From an uncultured Bacteroidales bacterium (GTDB taxonomy: Bacteria > Bacteroidota > Bacteroidia > Bacteroidales > Paludibacteraceae): a DNA stretch of 62,909 bases. The notes under the pieces were generated by a model. It saw only the letters and a list, made by a program, of their open reading frames with translations. It searched no databases and was not told the origin of the DNA. The position numbers and the translations under genes were made by a program. How positions within the stretch are numbered: position 1 is the stretch's first letter; each line of letters opens with the position of its first letter. The stretch is taken from the NCBI GenBank assembly GCA_946187695.1, contig CAMHSB010000010.1, forward strand, positions 1 to 62,909, in the 5' to 3' direction. This document shows positions 41,144-49,836 of the stretch, one piece after another.

Positions 41144-42787
41144 ATGAAGAATAAAGAAATTATCTTTCGTTGGTTAAGCCTCGCGTGCTTGACAATTATC
41201 CCCGTTTACCCCAATATCGCATATGCGCTTATAAACCATTCCGGCTTCAGTTATATACTGACAGGCATGATTTTCTCTTTACCGATAATAGCCCTGATCT
41301 CGCTTTGTCGACATAAATGGGTCTATTGCTCCCTAACATCTGTCCTTGCCATTCTCGCACTCACGGATCTGACCATGGTTGATTTGTACAAAGAATACCT
41401 TCTCCCGGGAGGGATCATCTCGACTATCAAAACGAATCCACAAGAAGCTTCAGAATTCTACAATACCAACCTTCGTGAAGTATTCCATTGGATACCTTTA
41501 TTGATCATTTGTATCGCAAGTTGTATTTTGTACAAACCTTCGCAAAATCGTAAAATATCCGCATATATAGTGGTCGCCGCGCTTATTGTTGCGCCGATAT
41601 TTGTGACATATAAATTAGTCGGCTTCTACAAAGGACAAACGACGCTCCGCTATTATGTGGACAATCGTATTTGGAATCGCCCTCCGTATAACGTACCTTT
41701 CCAATGTCTCAACGCTCACAAGAGTTTGCAGCGCAAAAAACAATGGGAGAACATGAAGAATATCAATATGGGCGCTCATCGAACCATAGTTCCTACCGAT
41801 CAAAAAGAGATATACATTTTTGCTATCGGCGAATCCCTGCGCTATGACAATGTGTCACTTAATGGCAAATACCATCGTTCAACAACTCCGCGCTTGGAAT
41901 CAAAAGAAAACAACATTATGATTTTTGATGATTACTTTTCACAAGCTTGCCTTACAATGTATTCCGTGCCGCAATTAGTAACTCGCGCGACTCCCGACAA
42001 TTATGAACTCAACTATGCTGAGCGCTCTATTATTGAGCCCTTTAGAGAGTGCGGTTTCAAAGTCTTTACTATTGTCAGCAATACCAATCTGCTCTCCTAC
42101 GAGACCTACCTTTCGGATGGTGTTGATTCGCTTATCATCGTGCCAAACGTAGTTAAAGACGGTGAAATTCTGTCGGGTGACAAGACGATGATTAATATAG
42201 TAGATTCATTGGTTCAACAACACGACAAGTTATTTATTATGATGCAATTTATGGGCAATCATAGTTTCTTTACGAACTATGAAAAAGAGTTTGAGATCTA
42301 CAATCCGAATTCCAATAATTGCAGCGCAGACATGATTCGTGATAGTACTATGCTCATCAACGCGTACGATAATAGTATTCTATATACCGACTACATTCTC
42401 TCTTCTATCATAGATCAGATTAATAGACCAAATACCATTTCGGCATTTATGTTCGTCTCTGATCATGGGGAAGCAATCGGTCACGGAGGCGCAGGGCACG
42501 GAGGAAATTGTACCCCAATAATTGAAGAATACCACGTACCATTTATCTTTTGGTGGTCAGATTCCTACAAATCCATCTATGCCGGAAAAGTCACCAACGC
42601 TCTATCGCGCAAGCAAGCGAAACTAAATGGAGATAATATCTATTACACACTATGTGATTTGGCAGATATCCAATTATCCGAACAGTACAACAATCCCACG
42701 TGGAGCGTCCTTTCTCCTTCTTTTAAGGAACACGAACGTCTCATCCTTGTTCCGGATGGTGTCACATGCATTCACCCGGATAAGTAA
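41144..42787 (+). CDS. EptA-like phosphoethanolamine transferase
   Basis: 547 residues from 41144 (MKNKEIIFRW); the upstream extension lies in the terminator region. Five N-terminal membrane segments (to about residue 160) precede a periplasmic sulfatase-fold domain: FAIGESLRYDNVSLNGKYHR (Glu230), nucleophile Thr271 in QACLTMYSVP, GNHSFF, and SDHGEAIGHGG for zinc. It would decorate lipid A or another envelope glycan, which in relatives lowers polymyxin binding. It is A+T-richer than flanking genes and preceded by the terminator-bearing structured element. Confidence 0.88.
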   Translation: MKNKEIIFRWLSLACLTIIPVYPNIAYALINHSGFSYILTGMIFSLPIIALISLCRHKWVYCSLTSVLAILALTDLTMVDLYKEYLLPGGIISTIKTNPQEASEFYNTNLREVFHWIPLLIICIASCILYKPSQNRKISAYIVVAALIVAPIFVTYKLVGFYKGQTTLRYYVDNRIWNRPPYNVPFQCLNAHKSLQRKKQWENMKNINMGAHRTIVPTDQKEIYIFAIGESLRYDNVSLNGKYHRSTTPRLESKENNIMIFDDYFSQACLTMYSVPQLVTRATPDNYELNYAERSIIEPFRECGFKVFTIVSNTNLLSYETYLSDGVDSLIIVPNVVKDGEILSGDKTMINIVDSLVQQHDKLFIMMQFMGNHSFFTNYEKEFEIYNPNSNNCSADMIRDSTMLINAYDNSILYTDYILSSIIDQINRPNTISAFMFVSDHGEAIGHGGAGHGGNCTPIIEEYHVPFIFWWSDSYKSIYAGKVTNALSRKQAKLNGDNIYYTLCDLADIQLSEQYNNPTWSVLSPSFKEHERLILVPDGVTCIHPDK

Positions 42788-42802
42788 AACCTTCGTTCAT
42801 TT

Positions 42803-42820
42803 CCCGCAATTTTATTCGGG
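42803..42820. repeat. CCCG..CGGG hairpin related to the 10295 motif
   Basis: CCCGCAATTTTATTCGGG resembles the CCCGCATAAAATTGCGGG hairpin at 10295-10312 and the unit at 7709. Confidence 0.5.
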
Positions 42821-42832
42821 TTCAAAAATCAC

Positions 42833-42840
42833 TACTTTTG
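42833..42840 (+). promoter_or_regulatory. Orphan -7 element
   Basis: TACTTTTG with only a weak -33 match. No plus-strand gene follows until 44651; downstream are an 11-bp repeat tract, a hairpin and a T run. Confidence 0.4.
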
Positions 42841-42861
42841 CATGGTATTTGCCTTAGCGGA

Positions 42862-42905
42862 CCGACGGTGAAACGACGGTCAACCGACGGTCAACCGACA
42901 GTCAA
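42862..42905. repeat. Four 11-bp tandem units
   Basis: CCGACGGTGAA, ACGACGGTCAA, CCGACGGTCAA, CCGACAGTCAA in direct succession; intergenic. Confidence 0.85.
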
Positions 42906-42949
42906 GGCTAATGTAAAGCCTCTTTCAGGCAAAGAAAAGACCTTTTTTT
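42905..42949 (+). terminator. Possible terminator after the repeat tract
   Basis: AGGCT-aatgtaa-AGCCT (42905-42921), then CTTTC..GAAAAG pairing and T7 (42943-42949). With the -7 box at 42833 it could bound a short RNA of about 100 nt. Confidence 0.4.
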
Positions 42950-42962
42950 GCACTACATATAC

Positions 42963-42988
42963 TATATTATATATTTATATATAATATA
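42963..42988. repeat. Perfect A/T-only dyad
   Basis: TATATTATATAT-TT-ATATATAATATA, 12-bp perfect arms. It lies between the convergent EptA-like and lipoprotein genes. Confidence 0.8.
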
Positions 42989-43055
42989 CATTTTAGCACG
43001 CTTTTTTATGACAGAAATACGAATACCGGCAATTACATCCGCTTAAGTAGTAGAA

Positions 43056-43997
43056 TCACAATTCCTTAGCCTCCCAGCCGAAGTCTTGATAATAATGTAC
43101 GTCCAAGCCGTTTTGCTGCACGTACTCGCTTAACTGTTCCTTCCGCACAGCTTCACGGACGGACTCGTTGGCGTGCATATTCATGAAGATATCGTAATTA
43201 TCGCCGAAGATACGTCGTGCGCTGGCATCATTGCCGGCACCGTCTTCTACGCGCTCAAAATCAATAACTTGCGGTTGTCCGTTCTCATACTTCAGCGTCA
43301 TCATTCCCGGGTGATCTCCACCGGAAACGGTCTTGAGTGTATCCCCCACTTGCTTATACCAGAACACCCAGAAATCGCCCCAAACGCACGAATCCGTTTC
43401 GCGCACCATCATCAGCGTCGGCACACAGATCTCACCTTGTAGATAATATGGAGCAATCTCTCGCAGCAGATAATTGCTGATCGCTTGACGCACCGCTTGT
43501 TCTTTGCGATTATTGGCAATATAGCGGATACAATCGGTCTTATGCTCGTCAAAATCTGCCATTAACCACTGCCCGTTCACGCGCTCCATCAAAAGCGTGT
43601 GCTCCTCAATATCGCTCTCCGGATCGTTGCCGCATGGCTGTTCGTCTCGGTCACTGACCGCATCTTCCCATTTTTGTCGCACGGAGATAGTGGCTACTGC
43701 ATGGTCTTTGTCCGTTTGTTCCACTTTAACCACCTCATAATCGGCAATCGTTCCACCGTTGCCGGTGACAAAATAATAGAGCCATTCATGGTCCAGCGCT
43801 TCGTGTTCCGGCAAATGGTAAAACATCGTGTCCAGCACCGCATAAAAGTCTTCGGTCATGTAGTCGCGTGATTTCTCCAACAACTCATGATCCGGAATGT
43901 ACGCACATAACTCCGCGGCACGTTCTTCGAGTGTCTGTGTTTTCTGACATGCCGCGAGACTCAAGGCTAAAATGACACAAAAAATGATTCGTCTCAT
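43056..43997 (-). CDS. Lipoprotein of unknown function
   Basis: 313 residues with lipobox SLAAC (Cys17). The mature part is acidic, with two similar segments around VATISVRQKWEDAV and DFWVFWYKQ that suggest duplicated beta-sheet domains of the kind that hold charged-ligand pockets. It follows the ProXp-like gene by 1 nt and shares its promoter. I do not recognise the family. Confidence 0.65.
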   Translation of the reverse strand: MRRIIFCVILALSLAACQKTQTLEERAAELCAYIPDHELLEKSRDYMTEDFYAVLDTMFYHLPEHEALDHEWLYYFVTGNGGTIADYEVVKVEQTDKDHAVATISVRQKWEDAVSDRDEQPCGNDPESDIEEHTLLMERVNGQWLMADFDEHKTDCIRYIANNRKEQAVRQAISNYLLREIAPYYLQGEICVPTLMMVRETDSCVWGDFWVFWYKQVGDTLKTVSGGDHPGMMTLKYENGQPQVIDFERVEDGAGNDASARRIFGDNYDIFMNMHANESVREAVRKEQLSEYVQQNGLDVHYYQDFGWEAKEL

Positions 43998-43998
43998 A

Positions 43999-44553
43999 TC
44001 AACACGTTGTAATATATTCCACTTTATTGCCCACGCACGCCAAATACTGCTGAAAAGCGGCTTGGCTGATCACCACCGTTCCGCGACAATCGTTCGGATG
44101 AAAACTCAACGACTCCGCCTCCTTCAAACGACTGTCCAAAAACAGAATTACATGGTGATCGATATCATTAATCAGTCCGAATGGACTCACGCTACCAGGT
44201 TCTAATCCCAGATATTTCATCATTCGTTCGGGAGAAGCGAAAGACAGTTTCCCCGGCGCCTTCAATCCCTGCGAAACCAGCACGTCCTTGAGCCAATGCT
44301 CGATATCGTGAATCGCCAAATCGTAATCGCACGGGAAGCAGATCAGATAATGTTGGTCACCCTTGTGATTGCGCATGAAGATGTTCTTGCAATGCACACT
44401 TCCGTCATCACGCCACCACCGCTTCGCCTCCTCAATCGTCTTACCTTCCGGATGGTTGTACGTCGTAAACGCAATCTCGTGTTCTTCCAAATACCGCAGC
44501 ACTTTCTCCTGCCGTTCCGAAATTATCTCGTACTGTTCTAACATATATTTCAA
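43999..44553 (-). CDS. ProXp-ala/YbaK-like aminoacyl-tRNA deacylase
   Basis: 184 residues (a start at 44544 is also possible). It has the trans-editing fold: HPEGKTIEEAKRWW, then KNIFMRNHKGDQHYLICFP with the conserved Lys, and SVSPFGLINDIDHHVILFLD with the GxxxPFG-like loop. It hydrolyses Ala-tRNA(Pro) or similar mischarged tRNAs in the family. Its promoter is divergent from the MBOAT gene. Confidence 0.88.
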   Translation of the reverse strand: MKYMLEQYEIISERQEKVLRYLEEHEIAFTTYNHPEGKTIEEAKRWWRDDGSVHCKNIFMRNHKGDQHYLICFPCDYDLAIHDIEHWLKDVLVSQGLKAPGKLSFASPERMMKYLGLEPGSVSPFGLINDIDHHVILFLDSRLKEAESLSFHPNDCRGTVVISQAAFQQYLACVGNKVEYITTC

Positions 44554-44572
44554 GCTCTACGCATTTCCGCTG

Positions 44573-44604
44573 CAAAATTACAAAAAAAATCCGAATTGAA
44601 CAAA
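44573..44604 (-). promoter_or_regulatory. Promoter of the ProXp-lipoprotein unit
   Basis: Minus-strand TTTG (44601-44604), 20 nt, TAATTTTG (44573-44580). Confidence 0.8.
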
Positions 44605-44608
44605 TAAA

Positions 44609-44640
44609 TTTGCGTATATAAAATATAATTTGTACCTTTG
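44609..44640 (+). promoter_or_regulatory. MBOAT promoter
   Basis: TTTG (44609-44612), 20 nt, TACCTTTG (44633-44640); the start at 44651 leaves a leader of only about 5 nt. Confidence 0.8.
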
Positions 44641-44650
44641 CGCTTGAATT

Positions 44651-46084
44651 ATGCAATTTAACTCTATCGAATTCGCGCTCTTTTTGCCCATCGTATTCCT
44701 CATTTATTGGGCAATCGGGTACGCACATATCAACGATCCGCTCAAACTGCGGCTACAAAACGCGTTTGTTGTCCTTGCCAGTTATGTCTTCTACGGCTGG
44801 TGGGATTGGCGATTTCTATTATTGATTGCATTCACTTCTTTTGTCTCGTGGGGCAGCGGATTGCTCATCGCCAAATCTTCAACTCCGAAAGCCGCGAAAG
44901 CATGGACAGCTGCCAATATCGTTCTAAACCTTGCTATCCTCGCTATCTTCAAATACTCCGATTTCTTTGTACGCGAGTTCGGACAACTCTTTGGCATCTC
45001 CACAGATAACCTCCTGCTAAAAATCATCCTTCCGGTAGGTATCTCGTTCTATACTTTCCAAGCGCTCAGTTATTCAATCGACGTTTATCGCAAGAAAATA
45101 GAGCCAACGCGCGACATCATTGCCTTCTTTGCGTACGTGGCTTTCTTTCCGCAACTCGTTGCAGGCCCTATTGAACGTGCTACCAATCTCTTGCCGCAAT
45201 TCCAAACTAACCGCCAATTCAATTACGACCAAGCCGTGGACGGAATGCGTCAAATCTTGTGGGGCTTGTTCAAAAAGATAGTAGTCGCAGACAACTGTGC
45301 AACTTATGTGGATCAAGTTTGGGCAACTTACGACACGCAAACAGGTAGTACCTTACTTCTTGCGGCCATCCTCTTTACGTTCCAGATTTACGGTGACTTC
45401 TCCGGTTATTCGGATATTGCGATAGGTACTGCAAAACTATTTGGTATTAAGTTGATGCGGAACTTCAACAATCCGTATTTCTCACGAGACATCGCGGAGT
45501 TTTGGCGTCGTTGGCATATCTCGCTTACTTCTTGGTTCCGGGATTACGTTTATATCCCGCTCGGAGGTAGTCGTGTCGGTAAATGGAAAATCGTCCGTAA
45601 TACCTTCGTTATTTTCTTGCTCTCCGGTTTCTGGCATGGCGCCAATTGGACCTTTATTGCATGGGGCGCATTCCATGCTTTGCTTTTCCTACCCCTAATC
45701 CTCCTCGGCAAGAACCGTAAATACACCGCTAATGATGTAACATGGCGAGATATACCCAAGATACTGATCACTTTCTGCCTTGTCGTTATCGGCTGGATCA
45801 TCTTCCGTGCCGAAAGCATCGCGCAAGCATGGGATTTCCTCTGCGGAATATGTAGTTCTTCCATCCTATCCCTCCCTTGGGTTGAGTCGGCAAAAACGAT
45901 ACTGCCCATCCCGTTTATCCTTGCTCACGTCATCCTCTTTGAATGGTTCAATCGCGAAAAGCAACACGGTTTGGCAATCGAATCGCTTAAACCTCTTGCG
46001 CGATGGAGTTTGTATATCTATATCTGTTTGTTAATCGTAGCCTTCGGTGCACAGCCTGAGACGTTTATATACTTCCAGTTCTAA
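44651..46084 (+). CDS. MBOAT-family O-acyltransferase (AlgI/DltB-like)
   Basis: 477 residues, about 10 membrane segments. Family signatures: FYTFQALSYSIDVYR, FFPQLVAGPIERA, FWRRWHISLTSWFRDYVYIPLGGSR, and the catalytic His in SGFWHGANWTFIAWG. It would transfer acyl groups across the inner membrane to an exported glycan. It overlaps the SGNH-like gene by TAATG, the two-component arrangement seen for alginate and teichoic-acid modification. Confidence 0.93.
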   Translation: MQFNSIEFALFLPIVFLIYWAIGYAHINDPLKLRLQNAFVVLASYVFYGWWDWRFLLLIAFTSFVSWGSGLLIAKSSTPKAAKAWTAANIVLNLAILAIFKYSDFFVREFGQLFGISTDNLLLKIILPVGISFYTFQALSYSIDVYRKKIEPTRDIIAFFAYVAFFPQLVAGPIERATNLLPQFQTNRQFNYDQAVDGMRQILWGLFKKIVVADNCATYVDQVWATYDTQTGSTLLLAAILFTFQIYGDFSGYSDIAIGTAKLFGIKLMRNFNNPYFSRDIAEFWRRWHISLTSWFRDYVYIPLGGSRVGKWKIVRNTFVIFLLSGFWHGANWTFIAWGAFHALLFLPLILLGKNRKYTANDVTWRDIPKILITFCLVVIGWIIFRAESIAQAWDFLCGICSSSILSLPWVESAKTILPIPFILAHVILFEWFNREKQHGLAIESLKPLARWSLYIYICLLIVAFGAQPETFIYFQF

Positions 46085-47043
46085 TGAAGAGATTTATCTG
46101 TACATGCCTGTTGTTTGCTGCGTTGGCTATCGTTGGGGCTTTCTTGCTGCAACAAATCGTTGATCATGGACTAAAAAAGATGACGAACCATTCATCCACG
46201 CAAACCTCTATCGCCCAATTGCTATCCGATACGATCAATGCGGATATACTGATCATGGGTAACTCAAGAGCCTTGTGTTCCTATAACCCCGCTATCATGG
46301 AGACCATAACAGGCAAAAAAGTGTGGAATATAGGTGTGAGCGGTCAGCCCTTTGGTATCAGTTATTTGCGGTATCAGTTATATACACATCACAACAAACA
46401 ACCTGAACTGCTAATCATTAATATCGACAACAATGAGTTGGAGATGATCTCAAATGGTTTCGGCAGAGAAGAATACTATCCTTATTTCTCAGACAGTACC
46501 CTCCGTTCGTATTTGGATATATACGGCTTTACCTGGAAAGATTACTATATCCCCATGTACAAATATTTCGGAGACTACAAGTTAATCGGTTACGGTCTAA
46601 TGTCTTCTGTCGGGATCTATCCTTTTTCGCCACAACAGCACTATCATGGCTTTTATAATAGCGATTTGCCCTTTGATGGAGAGGCGCTACAGGATGTATT
46701 ACAGAACAATAAGTTGGACTCCGCTTCCTGTGAAGCAGATGCCATTCAATTACTTGATCAGTTTCTGGGGGAACTAAGTCAACAACAAGTAGAAGTCCTT
46801 TTTTGCTACGCGCCGCAATATCAAGAATTATACCGGCGATTACAATTGTCTGATTGCATGAACGTATATCGTCGACTCAGCGAGCGGTATCATATTCCGT
46901 TACTCGATTACTCGTCTGTTCCTTGGGCAAATGATAGTGCCTGTTTCTACAATGCCAACCACATTAACCTGCTTGGTTCAGAACTCTTTTCTAGCCAATT
47001 GGCGCTGGACTTAGATTCGTTGAAATTTATCAATCAGCCTTGA
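46084..47043 (+). CDS. SGNH/AlgJ-DltD-like acylation partner
   Basis: 319 residues with an N-terminal anchor (residues 3-24). DILIMGNSRALCSYNPAI holds the nucleophile Ser, and NANHINLLGSE the C-terminal Asn-His of a DltD/AlgJ-like SGNH fold. It would accept the acyl group from MBOAT and move it to the surface substrate. Its 3' end overlaps the convergent HAD-HD gene by 10 nt. Confidence 0.75.
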   Translation: MKRFICTCLLFAALAIVGAFLLQQIVDHGLKKMTNHSSTQTSIAQLLSDTINADILIMGNSRALCSYNPAIMETITGKKVWNIGVSGQPFGISYLRYQLYTHHNKQPELLIINIDNNELEMISNGFGREEYYPYFSDSTLRSYLDIYGFTWKDYYIPMYKYFGDYKLIGYGLMSSVGIYPFSPQQHYHGFYNSDLPFDGEALQDVLQNNKLDSASCEADAIQLLDQFLGELSQQQVEVLFCYAPQYQELYRRLQLSDCMNVYRRLSERYHIPLLDYSSVPWANDSACFYNANHINLLGSELFSSQLALDLDSLKFINQP

Positions 47044-48266
47044 TGGTCAAACCACTCGCGGCATAACGTACGGAGACGAGGTTCATCGTGAATGATAGCT
47101 CGCAACTGCTCCAAGCCCTTCACATTCCGTTCGCTGTTGAGCCAGAGTTTCAAATAACCGCCTTCGGCGTATTTCTCATGCAAGTGCTCCAAGCTGCGTT
47201 GGTAGAGTGTATCAAAATCCCCGTTCGGATACAACTTCAAGCTATACGCCATTGTCCGATGAACAACCGTAAGTGGATCAATCTGTCTATCGGCTTCTGC
47301 TACAATCGCGCCATAGATGGTACGCGGAGGATTCTTACCACTCGCACGATGATCTTCCACCGCATCGCGCATGGTTATTAATTGTTCCTCTGTAAACCAC
47401 TTCCGCAGCGTCTCGTCAGCCATCAGGATCTCACCGGAATGGATATGATGCTTCTCCCGGTCGAACTTCAACCCTAGATCATGGTACGCAGCAATGACGT
47501 ACGCCATGGTCTCATCGGCAGCATAAGTACGTGCCAGTTTGATACTCTCAGAAATAACCGTCTCCGCGTGATCGCGCTTGTGACCACCGTCGAAGGCATC
47601 GTACTGCGGTAGAATCTCTTGCTGAATATAAGCATCTAAAAGAATTGCTTCCGGCTTGTCCACGATTCGCGTCACACCAGCTTCTACTAAAGTTTGGCGA
47701 CTCACGAACCCCCACGAGCACGCCACAAACGGTACGTTCGCATTTTGAGTCGTATCCCGATCCACAAGGCTGTCGCCGATATATAACGATTGAACCATTG
47801 AACCATGTAAGGATTTAACGATGTCATAGACAATCTGCGGATTCGGCTTGCGCTCGATACCTTCGCGTTCGCCTAAGATGACATCAAAGACTCCGGGAAA
47901 AAAGTGCTCCACGATCTTCTCCGTTGCGGCTTGGTACTTATTGCTGGCTACCGCCAATTGATGCCCCTGCGCCTTGAGTGCTGCCAACAAATCCGGAATA
48001 CCTTCGTAAGGATGGGTATAGTCGCAGTTATGCGCATCATAATAAGGAACAAAATACGCACGTACGCGTAGGACATTCTCCTCTGTTCGCTCCGATTCCG
48101 GCAAAGCACGACGAATGAGATTATTGATTCCGTTGCCCACCATGCGCGGATAATCCTCAATCGGGTGCGTCGGGTATCCCGTCTGCTCCAACGCAAAATT
48201 GCACGCATAACCCAAGTCATCAATCGTGTTGAGCAGCGTTCCGTCCAAGTCAAAAATAATCGTCAT
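47034..48266 (-). CDS. HAD phosphatase fused to an HD-domain hydrolase
   Basis: 410 residues in two parts. Residues 1-205 are a Gph-like HAD phosphatase: FDLDGTLLNT (nucleophile Asp), SNK, KPNP and GDSLVDRDT. Residues 215-410 are an HD domain: HKRDHAETV (His229, His233), AAYHDLGL (His262-Asp263) and DAVEDHRASGKNPP, resembling separate HD proteins of Bacteroidales. One continuous frame links them, with no sign of a frameshift. The HAD part may act on phosphoglycolate; the substrate of the HD part is unknown. Confidence 0.87.
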   Translation of the reverse strand: MTIIFDLDGTLLNTIDDLGYACNFALEQTGYPTHPIEDYPRMVGNGINNLIRRALPESERTEENVLRVRAYFVPYYDAHNCDYTHPYEGIPDLLAALKAQGHQLAVASNKYQAATEKIVEHFFPGVFDVILGEREGIERKPNPQIVYDIVKSLHGSMVQSLYIGDSLVDRDTTQNANVPFVACSWGFVSRQTLVEAGVTRIVDKPEAILLDAYIQQEILPQYDAFDGGHKRDHAETVISESIKLARTYAADETMAYVIAAYHDLGLKFDREKHHIHSGEILMADETLRKWFTEEQLITMRDAVEDHRASGKNPPRTIYGAIVAEADRQIDPLTVVHRTMAYSLKLYPNGDFDTLYQRSLEHLHEKYAEGGYLKLWLNSERNVKGLEQLRAIIHDEPRLRTLCREWFDHQG

Positions 48267-48267
48267 C

Positions 48268-49443
48268 TCAGTTCAAACAATTTCGGATACGTCTCATGGC
48301 CTCTTCAATCTCTTCCGTTGAAATAGCATAAGAGAGCCGGATACAAGAAGGACAACCAAAGGCCGAACCGGATACTACCGCCACATGCGCCTGGTCGAGC
48401 AGACGCTGTGCCACTTCATCACCGGAACCGATTGCACGCACGTCCGGGAAGAGATAGAAAGCTCCTTGCGGCTTATTAAATCGGAATCCGGGAATCTCGG
48501 ACGCCAACCGACAGATAAGTTCACGCCGTTGCGCAAACACTTCTTTCATCTGCACCACACATTCCTGCGAACCTGTCAACGCGGCCTCGGCTGCTTTCTG
48601 TGCCATCATCGTAGCACAAGTTATTTGCTGTCCCTGCAAACGTATACATGCCGCCACAAAATCTTTATTCTTGGACAATAACCACCCTATTCGGTAACCG
48701 GTCATGGCGTAGGCTTTGCTCACGCCATTCACAACAATCAGCCGATCTTCCAGTTCAGGGAAAATCGCCAAACTGGGTGCCTCTATTTCGTACGAAAGGC
48801 ACGAATAAATCTCATCGGAAAGGACATACACATCCGGAAAATCGCGTAACACGGTAACCAAATCTGCCAATTGCGTCTTACTATACACGCTACCCGTCGG
48901 GTTATTGGGCGAACAAAGAATAATCATGCGTGTACGGGGCGTAAGTACATTCCGCAACTGCTCTGCCGTGAGACAATAATTATCCTCAAACGTCGTTTGA
49001 ACAGGAACCACTACTCCTCCAGCCAGTTTTACCATCTCCGTATAGCTCACCCATGACGGCATCGGGATTATCACCTCATCGCTGGGATTGATAACGGCTT
49101 GAATAGCATTGTAAATCGCCATTTTTGCTCCCACAGAAACCATGACATCTTCGCCGGTAAACGCAATGGCGGACGAATGCCGAACTCCCACAACACGATT
49201 CTGCGCTTGCGCAATCGCTTCGCGGAGCGACGGGATACCCGCCACAGGCCCATAATGAGACCAGTGGTTTGCTATCGCCTCTTGCGCTGCCAAACGGATG
49301 TGTGCGGGTGTATCGAAGTCCGGTTCTCCCAGCGACATACTTATCACGTCTATCCCTTGAGCTTGCATCTGTTTCGCACGGGCAGCCATAACGAGGCTCT
49401 GCGAGGCGGCAATATTCTTTACTCTGTCTGAAATTCTATCCAT
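48268..49443 (-). CDS. Class I/II aminotransferase, aspartate aminotransferase-like
   Basis: 391 residues from 49443 (MDRISDRVKNIAASQ). SLGEPDFDTP, SYGPVAG-type N-terminus, CSPNNPTGSVYS, the PLP lysine in NGVSKAYAMTGYRIGW and the C-terminal Arg in CIRLSYA fit the AspC-Igamma group. It likely moves amino groups between aspartate and 2-oxoglutarate; the exact substrate is not fixed by sequence. The gene ends 1 nt before the HAD-HD start. Confidence 0.9.
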   Translation of the reverse strand: MDRISDRVKNIAASQSLVMAARAKQMQAQGIDVISMSLGEPDFDTPAHIRLAAQEAIANHWSHYGPVAGIPSLREAIAQAQNRVVGVRHSSAIAFTGEDVMVSVGAKMAIYNAIQAVINPSDEVIIPMPSWVSYTEMVKLAGGVVVPVQTTFEDNYCLTAEQLRNVLTPRTRMIILCSPNNPTGSVYSKTQLADLVTVLRDFPDVYVLSDEIYSCLSYEIEAPSLAIFPELEDRLIVVNGVSKAYAMTGYRIGWLLSKNKDFVAACIRLQGQQITCATMMAQKAAEAALTGSQECVVQMKEVFAQRRELICRLASEIPGFRFNKPQGAFYLFPDVRAIGSGDEVAQRLLDQAHVAVVSGSAFGCPSCIRLSYAISTEEIEEAMRRIRNCLN

Positions 49444-49451
49444 ACAGGGTG

Positions 49452-49483
49452 CAAAATTAGTGAAAATTTCCCACATATGCAAA
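49452..49483 (-). promoter_or_regulatory. Aminotransferase promoter
   Basis: Minus-strand TTTG (49480-49483), 20 nt, TAATTTTG (49452-49459), immediately upstream of the start at 49443. Confidence 0.8.
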
Positions 49484-49519
49484 AAAATGAGGGTAAAAAT
49501 GCATTTTTTTTCAAAAAAA

Positions 49520-49551
49520 TTTGGTCATGTCAAAAAAAAGCAGTACTTTTG
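49520..49551 (+). promoter_or_regulatory. tRNA-Glu promoter
   Basis: TTTG (49520-49523), 20 nt, TACTTTTG (49544-49551), followed by CGATTT as at 40761. Confidence 0.85.
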
Positions 49552-49585
49552 CACCCGATTTCCGCTCGAGGACCGCACATAGCCC

Positions 49586-49620
49586 CTTCCGGCGGAAGCC
49601 AGTTTCCCCGATTACGGGGA
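49586..49620 (+). other. Hairpin-rich tRNA leader
   Basis: CTTCC-ggc-GGAAG (49586-49598) and TCCCCG-atta-CGGGGA (49605-49620) precede the tRNA within a leader of about 70 nt. They may help RNase processing of the 5' end. Confidence 0.6.
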
Positions 49621-49628
49621 CACTTCCG

Positions 49629-49701
49629 GGTGCTATCGTCTAGTGGCCTAGGACAACGGCCTCTCACGCCGTAAACCCCGGTTCGAGTCCGGGTAGCACT
49701 A
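49629..49701 (+). tRNA. tRNA-Glu (anticodon CUC)
   Basis: A 73-nt cloverleaf: acceptor GGTGCTA/TAGCACT (G1-U72 wobble), D-arm with TAGTGGCCTAGGA, anticodon stem ACGGC/GCCGT with loop CTCTCAC (anticodon CTC at 49663-49665), T-arm CCCGG-TTCGAGT-CCGGG, discriminator A. CCA is not encoded. It reads GAG; Glu identity is also supported by the D-arm GTCTAG. Confidence 0.93.
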
Positions 49702-49703
49702 CG

Positions 49704-49727
49704 AAAAGGAACTGAACGGTTCCTTTT
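49704..49727 (+). terminator. tRNA-Glu terminator
   Basis: AAAAGGAAC-tgaacg-GTTCCTTTT, perfect 9-bp arms followed by a T-rich run. Confidence 0.92.
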
Positions 49728-49758
49728 TTATTTTTTTCTAAAAAAAAATGAACAAAAA

Positions 49759-49790
49759 TTTGCGTATGTGAATATTTTGTTGTACCTTTG
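49759..49790 (+). promoter_or_regulatory. Promoter of the outer-membrane protein gene
   Basis: TTTG (49759-49762), 20 nt, TACCTTTG (49783-49790), with a leader of about 40 nt. Confidence 0.8.
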
Positions 49791-49836
49791 TGGTCGATTT
49801 TGAAAATACACAAAAAATCGCTCAGTACAGCAGACC

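Noticed and set aside
42862..42905. Possible CRISPR array
   Set aside because: Units are 11 bp with no spacers and no cas genes nearby; it is a simple tandem repeat.
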